Source: an uncultured Collinsella sp. (GTDB lineage: Bacteria > Actinomycetota > Coriobacteriia > Coriobacteriales > Coriobacteriaceae). From it: DNA of 7,285 bases. Numbering within the stretch: the stretch's first letter is position 1; each line of letters opens with the position of its first letter. Below are positions 1 to 6,186 of the stretch, piece by piece. Under the pieces are notes generated by a model. That model saw only the letters and a program-made list of their open reading frames with translations, was not told where the DNA came from and did no database searches. The position numbers were made by a program, and so were the translations under genes. Location of the stretch: positions 1-7,285 of the forward strand of contig URYT01000094.1 in assembly GCA_900552185.1 (NCBI GenBank), given 5' to 3'.

Positions 1-199
1 CGCCCCCGCACCGGCCCCCGCCGCCGCACCCGCGGCCGGCACGTGGACCTGCAGCTGCGGTGCCACCAACACCGGCAAGTTCTGCTCCGAGTGCGGCAGT
101 CCCGCGCCCGTCCCCGCACCGGCCAAGTGGTTCTGCCCCAACTGCGGTAGCGAAAACGGCGGCAAGTTCTGCAGCAACTGCGGAACGCCCAGGCCCTAG
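1..199 (+). CDS. Double zinc-ribbon protein, C-terminal end (partial)
   Basis: The window opens inside a plus-strand reading frame (first full codon at base 2) that ends with TAG at 197-199, leaving 65 residues. It begins with an Ala-Pro linker and then has two four-cysteine zinc ribbons: CSCG...FCSECG and FCPNCG...FCSNCG. Each pairs CxC or CxxC with a second CxxC, so each should bind one zinc. The two ribbons look like a tandem duplication, sharing the GKFC core. Tails of this kind occur at the end of SPFH-domain proteins of the YdjI ('virion core protein') type and of many other membrane or scaffold proteins, but the N-terminal domain that would decide this lies outside the window. Function is therefore not assigned. 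A GC-rich hairpin follows 20 bases after the stop. Confidence 0.85.
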   Translation, partial: APAPAPAAAPAAGTWTCSCGATNTGKFCSECGSPAPVPAPAKWFCPNCGSENGGKFCSNCGTPRP

Positions 200-218
200 C
201 GCCCCTAACTGGTAATGA

Positions 219-240
219 GCGGGGGATCCGCCACCCCCGC
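219..240 (+). terminator. Possible intrinsic terminator after the zinc-ribbon gene
   Basis: A 7-bp perfect stem (GCGGGGG / CCCCCGC) with an 8-base loop lies 20 bases after the TAG stop. The following bases are ATTTGCTTCT, a weak and interrupted T tract, so termination may be partial. Only about 40 bases separate it from the lipoprotein start and I see no convincing promoter there. Read-through into the lipoprotein gene is possible. Confidence 0.45.
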
Positions 241-279
241 ATTTGCTTCTATGGGTTTCGTTCGATGAAGGAGGACACC

Positions 280-1122
280 ATGAAGACAACGTTCAAAAAG
301 TCCGTACTCGCATTTCTGACATGCGTCCTGGCGCTCGCCTTTGCCCTGACGGGCTGCAGCGGCGGCGGCAAAGACCCCAAGGCCAACTTCGTCGGCAGCT
401 GGCAGTACTCGGGTGGAACCTTGGACGGCGAAGAGCTCACCGATGAGTACATGGATATGCTCAAGGAGTGGGGCCTCAACTGCATCCTGATCCTCGACGA
501 AGACGGCACGGGCGTCCTCGACATGTTCCTTGAGGTCACCGACCTGAAATGGGAGGCCAAGGACGCCACCACCGTAACGATTACCGCCGAAGATGAGTCG
601 CACGACCTGAAGCTCAAGGACGACAAGCTCGTCCTCGAGGTGGAAGGCGACAAGCTTATCTTTACGAAGTCCGACAAGGATCTGTCCGGTACGGTGAAGA
701 AGGATCGCGAGAACGCCGAGAAGGAAGAAGAGATCGATGAGGCCGTCGAAGACGACGACGTCCAGAGCATCGAAATCTCCCCCGCCGTCACCGTCGCCGA
801 TGACGACCTGTGCACCATCACCATCACCGAGAAGTTCAAGGACGACTGGGGCGACATCGGCTTTGTCGTCAACATCACCAACAAGAGCGACAAGGACCTG
901 ACCTTCTACGCTCCTTCTGGCAAGACCAACGTCAACGGCACCATGAAGGAACCCTGGTTCTCGGCTCACCTGATGCCCGGCACCAACGCCACCGAGGAAT
1001 TCACGTTCTCGAGCGGCGAGCTTGACAGCCTTGACGACCTCGTCAATACGACCATCGGCATCGACGCCTACCTGACCGATTCCTATGAGGACGTCGCCTC
1101 CTACACCGCGACCATCGCGTAG
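280..1122 (+). CDS. Secreted acidic lipoprotein with two beta-rich domains
   Basis: This encodes a 280-residue lipoprotein exported by Sec and anchored outside the membrane. The signal peptide has Lys residues at 2, 6 and 7, a hydrophobic core at about 8-23, and a lipobox LTGC with the lipidated Cys at 26. I chose the ATG at 280 over the in-frame ATG at 265 because AAGGAGG at 268-274 sits five bases before it and would lie inside the gene otherwise. Residues about 37-130 begin FVGSWQ and have alternating beta strands, resembling lipocalin-like small barrels that often follow such lipoboxes. A charged Glu/Asp/Lys linker spans about 140-160. Residues about 163-280 form a second beta-rich region containing the VVNITNKSDKDLTF pattern, similar to Ig-like or DUF4352-type sandwich domains. 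The mature protein is strongly acidic. No catalytic motif is visible, so the function is unknown; a binding or adhesion role is only a guess. Confidence 0.88.
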   Translation: MKTTFKKSVLAFLTCVLALAFALTGCSGGGKDPKANFVGSWQYSGGTLDGEELTDEYMDMLKEWGLNCILILDEDGTGVLDMFLEVTDLKWEAKDATTVTITAEDESHDLKLKDDKLVLEVEGDKLIFTKSDKDLSGTVKKDRENAEKEEEIDEAVEDDDVQSIEISPAVTVADDDLCTITITEKFKDDWGDIGFVVNITNKSDKDLTFYAPSGKTNVNGTMKEPWFSAHLMPGTNATEEFTFSSGELDSLDDLVNTTIGIDAYLTDSYEDVASYTATIA

Positions 1123-1172
1123 CGACACGTAACATCAGCCGCGGATTGGCGGACACATCCGCGCACTTGCCA

Positions 1173-1207
1173 GGCGGGGCCGCAGGAGGTGATCCTGCGG
1201 CCCCGCC
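1173..1207. terminator. Bidirectional hairpin between convergent genes
   Basis: A perfect 15-bp GC-rich stem (1173-1187 with 1193-1207) and a 5-base loop (GGTGA) lie between the stops of the lipoprotein gene (plus) and the response regulator gene (minus). On the plus strand it is followed by GCTTTAT, a poor T tract; on the minus strand there is none. Position and stability suggest it blocks transcription from both sides, though the missing U tracts make pure intrinsic termination uncertain. A weaker 7-bp inverted repeat (1140-1146 with 1157-1163) lies just beside it. Confidence 0.7.
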
Positions 1208-1232
1208 GCTTTATGCCGATGCGTAACGAGCG

Positions 1233-1853
1233 CTAGCGCTCCATGTTGGGAACGATGCTGCCCTCCGTTACTGCGCGCACGGCCAAGCGCATGATGTTGT
1301 CGTAGCCGGTCTTATTGAGAATCTCCGAGATGCGGCGTTTGATGGTGCCCTCGCTCATAAACAGCTCGGCCGCGATCTCGCGGCGGCTTTTGCCCTCGCA
1401 GGCAAGGCGCAAGATCGACAGCTCGACATCGTCGAGGGCCGCCGTGCCCGAGAAGATGCTCTCGGGCGGCTTGGGAAACGTGCAGTAACCCGCCAGCGTG
1501 GAGCGCATCACGGCGAATAGCTCGTCGATACCGACGTTCTTGTACACAAAGCTGTCGACGCCCGCCTCGCGCGCCTGGTCCACAAAGGTGATTTCGGGCA
1601 TACCCGTCATGATAATGACGCGGCACTCGGGCAGTTGTTCTTTAATGCGCGCCGCCGCCACGATGCCGTTGGAATCATGCTCGGTACATACGTCCATCAG
1701 TATCATGTCCGGGCGCTCCTTAAGCACAACGTCCAAGGCATCCGAGGCGTCGGCGATCGCGGCAACAACCGTCATGTCGGGCTGGTCACCGACGGAGCGC
1801 GCGAGGCTCTCGCGCAGGATGGCCTGGTCTTCGACTATAAGGACGCGGATCAT
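1233..1853 (-). CDS. NarL/LuxR-family DNA-binding response regulator
   Basis: This 206-residue cytoplasmic transcription factor accepts a phosphate from a partner histidine kinase and then binds DNA. The receiver domain (about 1-120) has the acidic pair E8-D9, phospho-acceptor D54 in the LMDV strand, T83 and K105, so all key switch residues are present. A LuxR-type helix-turn-helix fills about 140-200, with the recognition helix near 167-183 (SEGTIKRRISEILNKTG). The start ATG at 1853 has AAAGGAG upstream at good spacing, and its first bases overlap the stop of the kinase gene as ATGA. The overlap indicates coupled translation and makes that kinase the likely partner. Target genes are not visible here; the convergent lipoprotein is only a neighbour, not a shown target. 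Confidence 0.95.
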   Translation of the reverse strand: MIRVLIVEDQAILRESLARSVGDQPDMTVVAAIADASDALDVVLKERPDMILMDVCTEHDSNGIVAAARIKEQLPECRVIIMTGMPEITFVDQAREAGVDSFVYKNVGIDELFAVMRSTLAGYCTFPKPPESIFSGTAALDDVELSILRLACEGKSRREIAAELFMSEGTIKRRISEILNKTGYDNIMRLAVRAVTEGSIVPNMER

Positions 1854-2749
1854 GAGCTTCTCCTTTGAGCTGTGGCGCTGGCGTTGAGCGGGATGGACAC
1901 CGCAAGCGTAAAGGGAGGGACGGCATGGACCTCTAGGCTGCCACCCAGATCTTGTGCGACATGCCTCATACCTGGGATACCCGTTCCCTCGCGATACGAT
2001 ACGGAGGCCGGGGACCCGTCGTTAGAAATCGTCATGTGCGCGATGCCGTCAGCATCCGCCCCCTCCTGCCACAGGCGCACATGGACCCGATGCGCCTGCG
2101 CATGCTTGGTGGCATTGGTCGAGGCTTCGCGGATAATCTGCAAAAATGCTGCGGCGACACGCGCGTCGTTTGGCAGCTCGCCCTCCACATCGATCTGCAC
2201 GCTCACCAGGCCAAAGGCATGGACGATATCGCCCAGTTGCTCTGCCGGTTCGCTGTCGCCCCCGCTGCGCAGATCGGCAGCGATTGAGCGCAGCAGCGGG
2301 TCGATCTGCTCGAGTGACTCATCATCCAGGCGCCCTTCCTCCAGATAACGATGGAGAATGGACAGGCGCTGCCCGATCACGTCGTGCACGCGAGCGCGCA
2401 TACGCAGATAGGCCGCATTGTCAGCAACTTTTTTGACTTCTTCGATCTGGGCTTGGAGCTCTTGGCCCGCAAGCTCAAGCAGGTGGTTGGCTTGCGCTAG
2501 GCGATCATGGGCATGCGCATACTCTGTTACATCCAGGCCGATAATGCGCTCAAAGAGGCGGCCCGAAACCATAACGTCATCGTGCACAAACAAGCGAATC
2601 TCGGCGGGAGAAACCTCGACCACAACGCGCGCCTCACCAAAGCGGTCCAGATTAATCCGCACGCGGTTCTGGCTGCTTTCGGGCATTTGCATGCTGAGTT
2701 TGCGCAGGTCGTTCCATGTACCGCTCATATCGCCTAGGTCGGTGGGCAT
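1850..2749 (-). CDS. Possible separately started soluble kinase half
   Basis: In the second frame an ATG at 2749-2747 follows GGAG at 2759-2756 with a six-base spacer, and lies 18 bases after the frameshift point. The first-frame stop (2736-2734) is 11 bases beyond this ATG, so ribosomes ending there could restart. The product would be a 299-residue soluble protein keeping most of the PAS-like region, the His box, N box and G boxes, but no membrane part. The ribosome site is visible; its use is inference. If the upstream run is really six A, this ATG is simply an internal Met. Confidence 0.35.
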   Translation of the reverse strand: MPTDLGDMSGTWNDLRKLSMQMPESSQNRVRINLDRFGEARVVVEVSPAEIRLFVHDDVMVSGRLFERIIGLDVTEYAHAHDRLAQANHLLELAGQELQAQIEEVKKVADNAAYLRMRARVHDVIGQRLSILHRYLEEGRLDDESLEQIDPLLRSIAADLRSGGDSEPAEQLGDIVHAFGLVSVQIDVEGELPNDARVAAAFLQIIREASTNATKHAQAHRVHVRLWQEGADADGIAHMTISNDGSPASVSYREGTGIPGMRHVAQDLGGSLEVHAVPPFTLAVSIPLNASATAQRRSS

Positions 2750-3348
2750 ATGAAGCTCCACCAGGTTTTTCGCATGCAGCGGTTCATGAGCAGCGGACGG
2801 CCCCTCGGGTCCAGATACAGGATGCCCACGGGAATCACGTTGATGGTTTCGATCGTCGAGAACGCGGTGATATCCTCCTGGCGGTTGCGGACATCCATCA
2901 AGAGCGCCGCAATGGAGCGGAACAGGAAAAACGCTCCCTCTGCGATAAGGACCGTGGTCCACGCCGAGCCCATGGCAAAAACCACCGGCGGTGTCACGGC
3001 GGCAACGAGCAACAGTTCGGCCAGCATGACGGGGCGACGATAGTGCACCATAAGCACCATGCCGTAGGCAAAGATCACGGCATTGAGCCACAACGCTCCG
3101 CCCATTGCCCTGGCGCAAACGTCAAGCGGCGCCACCAGATATGAGCCAGACGACGCGAACAAGATGAGCGCCGAAATCATCAGGTGAAGCACAAGGCTCG
3201 CCTCGTAGGCACAAATCACCTTACGGTTATAGGACGAGCGGCGCGATGCGATGAGCGGGACGTGGATCGTCTGCAGACACGCAGCCAGGGCAAAGACAAC
3301 ATCGAGCGCAACGATTTGGGGAAGAATGAGCGAAATCTGCATCGTCAC
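2734..3348 (-). CDS. Membrane-sensor half of the split kinase
   Basis: If the sequence is correct as given, this frame makes a 204-residue protein that ends at TAG 2736-2734. It has about five membrane segments followed by a truncated PAS-like start; the last ten or so residues after Lys194 (TWWSFICPPT) are out of frame relative to the kinase family and not meaningful. It has no catalytic residues. It would be coupled to the upstream multi-pass protein through the GTGA overlap. It is listed separately because an automatic annotation would call it as its own gene. Confidence 0.5.
   Translation of the reverse strand: MTMQISLILPQIVALDVVFALAACLQTIHVPLIASRRSSYNRKVICAYEASLVLHLMISALILFASSGSYLVAPLDVCARAMGGALWLNAVIFAYGMVLMVHYRRPVMLAELLLVAAVTPPVVFAMGSAWTTVLIAEGAFFLFRSIAALLMDVRNRQEDITAFSTIETINVIPVGILYLDPRGRPLLMNRCMRKTWWSFICPPT
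2766..2770 (-). other. Frameshift site: A5 run inside kinase gene
   Basis: On the minus strand the codons read CGA AAA ACC. The downstream kinase frame needs CGA AAA AAC, one A more. A Lys-tRNA on AAA could slip back one base and re-pair perfectly, but I see no Shine-Dalgarno-like stimulator upstream, and only a 5-bp stem (GGTGG/CCACC) downstream. A single-base deletion or base-calling error in a homopolymer is the simpler reading. Confidence 0.8.
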
Positions 3349-5228
3349 TCACCCGCCCTCGGCATCAAGACGATCATGCGCAGCTGGCCGGGCTCGCCCT
3401 CAAGGCGGTATGCCACGTTGCGCCCTTGCAGAGCGCTTTCGAGCTCTTGCGCAGCGGGCGTCTGCGAAAGATCTGCATCATCGTTGGAAAAAAGCGCGGC
3501 ACGCAGCTCGACACTGCATCGGTCATGATCGCCCAAGTGATACATAAGCGCCGGATGGTCGGTGGTGTAGGCAAAAAACGCAAAGTCATACACGCAGTCG
3601 TACAGGGCGCTTACCGTACTGGCGTGCAACGGGCGCCGTATGGCGATAATCGAGGCGCAATCGATATCGATGGTGCGCAGGTCGCTTGCGAGCTCGTTGG
3701 CAATGAGCTGAATGCGGTCGCGATCAAAACCGCTCTCCCCGTGCTGTGCCAACGTGAGCGACCCCTTGCGCTTGCAATAGGCGACGAGCATCTTGGCGCG
3801 CTGCAGCATGCGGTAACGCTCGTGCGAAGACGATTCATCGGTCAACGGCGGCAGCGAGCTCAGCAGGTCGTACATCCCTTCGAGCGCGCGGGCAAGCGCC
3901 TGGTCCACGTCTTGGACCAGCAAGGTCTCGGCCTCTTGGTCTGCCAGGTGCGTCTTAAGGTCGTAGTCGGCGGCGAGCAGCTCATTTTGACGCTGCAGCT
4001 CCATACGACGATGTGCCAGTTCACGGTTAAGCTCGTTGAGATCCGACACGTCTTGGGCAAGCAGGGCCGATCCGCCCAGCAGTGGAAAGGCACGGTACAT
4101 CACATCGGGATCGGACGCCACGGCAAAGGCATGGGCGCGGCTGTGCGCCTGGGTCCGCAACTCCTCGCGCACGCCTACCGGCATTGGCTTTGACACTGGC
4201 GTGGCATAGACTTCCTGCAGGTCGTGCGTTAGAACTTTGAGGTCAAGCGGCAAGGTGTCGAAAATGCCGGCGATGTCGTGATATGACGGAATGACACCGC
4301 AATCGAGACAGATTTCCATCGCCACCACGCACAGGACGCAATAGACGAGCGAAAAGTTGAACCTCCATGCCCAGGGCACGCGCAACGCATACGAGACGGC
4401 AAAGAATGCGCCACCCAGCAGTACGAGCGCCGCCGTGCCCGAGAAACGTTGGATGCGAAAGGACGAGGACCGGCCCACCAGGATAAAAAAGGCCACAAAG
4501 TTAAAGGCCGTCCACACTAAGACAGCGAAATAACCCCAGCCGTACGTGTAATCGTTGCTCCAGGTGTCGCTTGTACGGTCAAAGTGGAAGACCTGCTGAT
4601 GAACATCGTTAGTGAGCACAAATCCGATAAGCAGGATAGCCACAATCCACAGCGCAGCGCAGTAGCGGCGACCCAGGCGGTGTTGCTCCAGACCCGCAAG
4701 GCGCAGACCACACAACTGGTAGAGCAGCGGAATGAGCGTCATGGGCACGTAGTACAGGTACCACAGCACGGTGGCATAGAACGGCGTGAACGACTTGTAC
4801 TTGAGAATGACTTCGATCATCCACAGGGCGCAGATGGTGGCGATGGCAACAAGACGGCGGCGCAACACATAGTCCAAACAGCGCAGATAGACCGATACGC
4901 CCCAGATCGAAAATGCAATTGCGGCAACAAGCAACGGCAGAGAGTTCGAATGGACGAGCGCATCCACGACCTCTTCGGACACCTCGCTATAGGCGGGCAC
5001 GGCGTTAGAAAGTTTGGGGTCGAAGGCGAACAGCGCCGGCAAGACTGCCAAAAGCATGAGGAACATCGCGGTGATGACACCGGCGATAGCAAAGACGCGG
5101 TGGCGGTACACCTGATGTGTTATGCCAACAAGGAATCGCGGCATGGCGAAGAGCCTGCCGCCCCTGGGATCCGCCACGGGTGCGGATCGGGCGGCCGCGT
5201 TGCCGATATGTCGCTCGCGGGTACCCAT
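3345..5228 (-). CDS. Multi-pass membrane sensor with degenerate kinase tail
   Basis: This 627-residue integral membrane protein has about eight hydrophobic segments (roughly 45-69, 96-115, 126-142, 150-173, 190-206, 232-252, 265-283, 292-308). The stretch LTNDVHQQVFHF...YTYGWGYF (about 205-234) matches the pattern of histidine-kinase 7TM sensor regions. Next come a PAS-like remnant (about 316-400), a coiled coil (about 394-440), and a tail laid out like a DHp plus ATPase (about 440-620). In the tail the phospho-acceptor His, N-box Asn and Gly-rich boxes are absent, so it probably cannot phosphorylate by itself and may act as a pseudokinase sensor. The gene ends in a GTGA overlap with the true kinase gene. 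The start is uncertain: ATG 5228 has no ribosome site but lies nine bases after a TACACT -10-like hexamer (5243-5238), suggesting near-leaderless translation. ATG 5144 gives a 599-residue form. An upstream start at 5393 would translate the palindrome and is unlikely. Confidence 0.83.
   Translation of the reverse strand: MGTRERHIGNAAARSAPVADPRGGRLFAMPRFLVGITHQVYRHRVFAIAGVITAMFLMLLAVLPALFAFDPKLSNAVPAYSEVSEEVVDALVHSNSLPLLVAAIAFSIWGVSVYLRCLDYVLRRRLVAIATICALWMIEVILKYKSFTPFYATVLWYLYYVPMTLIPLLYQLCGLRLAGLEQHRLGRRYCAALWIVAILLIGFVLTNDVHQQVFHFDRTSDTWSNDYTYGWGYFAVLVWTAFNFVAFFILVGRSSSFRIQRFSGTAALVLLGGAFFAVSYALRVPWAWRFNFSLVYCVLCVVAMEICLDCGVIPSYHDIAGIFDTLPLDLKVLTHDLQEVYATPVSKPMPVGVREELRTQAHSRAHAFAVASDPDVMYRAFPLLGGSALLAQDVSDLNELNRELAHRRMELQRQNELLAADYDLKTHLADQEAETLLVQDVDQALARALEGMYDLLSSLPPLTDESSSHERYRMLQRAKMLVAYCKRKGSLTLAQHGESGFDRDRIQLIANELASDLRTIDIDCASIIAIRRPLHASTVSALYDCVYDFAFFAYTTDHPALMYHLGDHDRCSVELRAALFSNDDADLSQTPAAQELESALQGRNVAYRLEGEPGQLRMIVLMPRAGE
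5168..5188. repeat. 7-bp inverted repeat near the sensor gene start
   Basis: GATCCGC (5168-5174) and GCGGATC (5182-5188) are a perfect inverted repeat with a 7-base spacer. It lies between the two candidate starts of the sensor gene. If translation begins at 5144 it would be in the 5' leader and could be an operator or leader hairpin; if at 5228 it is inside the coding region and likely incidental. Confidence 0.35.
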
Positions 5229-5342
5229 AGTGCTTTTAGTGTACCGACAGATGGGTCGAAAAAGCGGGCCGCATGTCCCAAAATCCGCAGACGGCAAGGC
5301 GCCCGGCAGCCTCCCCCGTCTGGCACTTCCCGATATCCGCCC

Positions 5343-5391
5343 GCCCCAAACCACCGCAAAGGAGACAGGCACCTTTGTGGTGGTTTGGGGC
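5343..5391. repeat. Long imperfect palindrome, REP-like
   Basis: Arms 5343-5362 and 5372-5391 are 20 bases each and differ at one position, which is a G-U pair on plus-strand RNA and a C-A mismatch on minus-strand RNA. The loop is AGACAGGCA. It starts 7 bases after the DUF4867 stop and precedes the sensor operon. No T tract follows on either strand, so it is not a textbook intrinsic terminator. The AAGG-AGACAGGCA-CCTT centre resembles REP-type repeats associated with RAYT transposases, from memory rather than from a search. It could still slow or stop transcripts from DUF4867. Confidence 0.7.
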
Positions 5392-5397
5392 AATGCG

Positions 5398-6042
5398 CTA
5401 GTCCACGGTGATGTCGAGATTTTTGCCGATGAGGCCTACGTAGCCGCCTTCGGCTGCCTTGGGGCTGTCAGCATGGCAGAGGACCCACTTGTCGGCCTTC
5501 CAATAGCAGTAGCTGTCGCCGGCCGAGGGCATGTCGGCCGCGACCTCGGGGCGCGGGCCGTTGGTGCCGGCAGGCAGCGCCACCATCACCTGGAAGCCGC
5601 CGTCGTCGACCATGCAGGGTGTATAGTGCAGCGTGGTGTTGAAGACCTCGACAACCCTGCCCGCCGGCACGCGGAACGCCTTGACGCATGCGGTGTCGAG
5701 TTTGCCGCCCTCGATCTCCCAGCGATGCGCCACGAGCAGGATAAAGTCGCGCGCGCCCAGGTTGAACTCGCTCGCGCGGTGATACTCCAGGCAGTTGAGT
5801 CGCGTATTGTGGCCATTGCACCAGCCGAGCTGGAAGGGACGGCCACCAAACATGAGAAAGCCAAGCTTGTCGGCATCCTTGACGTCCTCGAGCTCCGGCG
5901 CGCTTGCTACGTACTTGCTGCCCTCGGGGATGGGCGTGGAGGCAAGTGCCTCGAGCACGGGCGACGTAAGCTCGGACGGAACGTCATCCCAAACGTTGCC
6001 ATAGGATTTGAACTCGGGATCGTTGACAGAGTAGATATGCAT
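5398..6042 (-). CDS. DUF4867 family cupin-like protein
   Basis: This 214-residue protein matches what I recall of the DUF4867 family, a cupin-like group of unproven biochemical role found in gut anaerobes and reminiscent of ureidoglycolate-lyase folds. The core has GWCNGHN (73-79), LEYHRASEFN (85-94) and NTTLHYTPC (135-143); H78, H88 and E92 are candidate metal or substrate ligands by analogy with cupins. There is no signal peptide or membrane segment, so it is cytoplasmic. I place the start at ATG 6042, five bases after AGGAG; a GTG at 6048 would overlap that ribosome site. It stands alone, with its own promoter-like region and palindromic operator upstream and a long hairpin downstream. A sugar-related enzymatic role is plausible but not shown here. 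Confidence 0.82.
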   Translation of the reverse strand: MHIYSVNDPEFKSYGNVWDDVPSELTSPVLEALASTPIPEGSKYVASAPELEDVKDADKLGFLMFGGRPFQLGWCNGHNTRLNCLEYHRASEFNLGARDFILLVAHRWEIEGGKLDTACVKAFRVPAGRVVEVFNTTLHYTPCMVDDGGFQVMVALPAGTNGPRPEVAADMPSAGDSYCYWKADKWVLCHADSPKAAEGGYVGLIGKNLDITVD

Positions 6043-6051
6043 GTTCACTCC

Positions 6052-6077
6052 TGTTCGTAAATGTGACTATACGAACA
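6052..6077 (-). promoter_or_regulatory. Operator-like palindrome over the DUF4867 promoter
   Basis: TGTTCGTA (6052-6059) and TACGAACA (6070-6077) form a perfect 8-bp inverted repeat with a 10-base spacer. On the minus strand it contains a -10-like TATAGT (6071-6066), and it ends just before the AGGAG ribosome site. No good -35 is present at normal spacing. A second TGTTC copy within TGTTCTAGAA lies immediately upstream (near 6079-6088). The layout suits a repressor site covering the -10 and transcription start; the regulator is unknown. Confidence 0.5.
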
Positions 6078-6126
6078 TTCTAGAACAAACATGAGCGATT
6101 TTGAACGCTCGCCCCGACCAATCAAC

Positions 6127-6158
6127 AAAAAGGCGCCCCCGCATAAGCGAAGGCGCCC
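6127..6158 (-). terminator. Rho-independent terminator of luxS
   Basis: On the minus strand an 11-bp stem (6157-6147 with 6142-6132, two G-U pairs) closes a four-base loop TTAT and is followed directly by TTTTTGTTG. It lies about 30 bases after the luxS stop. This is a classic intrinsic terminator and the best one in the window. Confidence 0.9.
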
Positions 6159-6186
6159 AATGCGCGCGTTTTGGACGATAAAGCCC

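Larger units (their letters stand above)
1850..3348 (-). pseudogene. Sensor histidine kinase (HisKA_3 type), reading frame broken by -1 shift
   Basis: Read in two frames this locus gives one coherent 499-residue kinase. The first frame (3348-2734) holds about five membrane segments (residues about 7-33, 45-66, 82-102, 108-126, 131-151) and the start of a PAS-like domain (NVIPVGILYLD). The second frame, joined after Lys194, finishes that domain and carries a coiled helix, the phospho-acceptor box with H322 (RVHDVIGQRL), the N box with N412 (REASTNATKHA) and the G box (NDGSP...GTGIPG). This is the HisKA_3/HATPase arrangement of NarX/LiaS-type kinases that pair with LuxR-type regulators. The break is at five A residues (2770-2766); one more A would restore the frame. 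The start GTG at 3348 overlaps the stop of the upstream gene as GTGA, with a second choice ATG at 3342. The end overlaps the regulator as ATGA. It may be a true pseudogene, a sequence error, or two genes (see the internal start at 2749). Confidence 0.85.

Noticed and set aside
223..234. 12-base match GGGATCCGCCAC also at 5166-5177
   Set aside because: A few 12-base matches are expected by chance in a GC-rich window of this size, and the flanks do not match.
810..1025. Short frame beginning with Met and five His
   Set aside because: It is a shifted reading of Thr-Ile codons (ACC ATC) in the lipoprotein; not a real His-rich protein.
205..1128. Minus-strand open frame of 307 codons opposite the lipoprotein gene
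   Set aside because: The plus strand has a signal peptide, lipobox and ribosome site. The antisense frame stays open because of G/C-rich third positions and Asp/Glu codons, and its low-complexity product shows no domain.
2734..2790. Programmed -1 ribosomal frameshift at the A5 run
   Set aside because: There is no upstream Shine-Dalgarno-like stimulator and only a weak 5-bp stem downstream; an indel or internal restart is simpler, though not excluded.
3426..4193. Plus-strand open frame opposite the sensor gene, and a similar one at 4584-5411
   Set aside because: Both are antisense to the multi-pass sensor and show no domain or ribosome site that I can support.
5122..6060. Plus-strand open frame of 312 codons opposite DUF4867
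   Set aside because: It runs through the long palindrome and the intergenic region and is antisense to a recognisable gene; its product has no family pattern.
6071..6086. Possible LexA (SOS) box near CGAACATTCT
   Set aside because: Only the left half fits the CGAAC...GTTCG consensus; the right half does not, and the stronger symmetry there is TGTTCGTA/TACGAACA.
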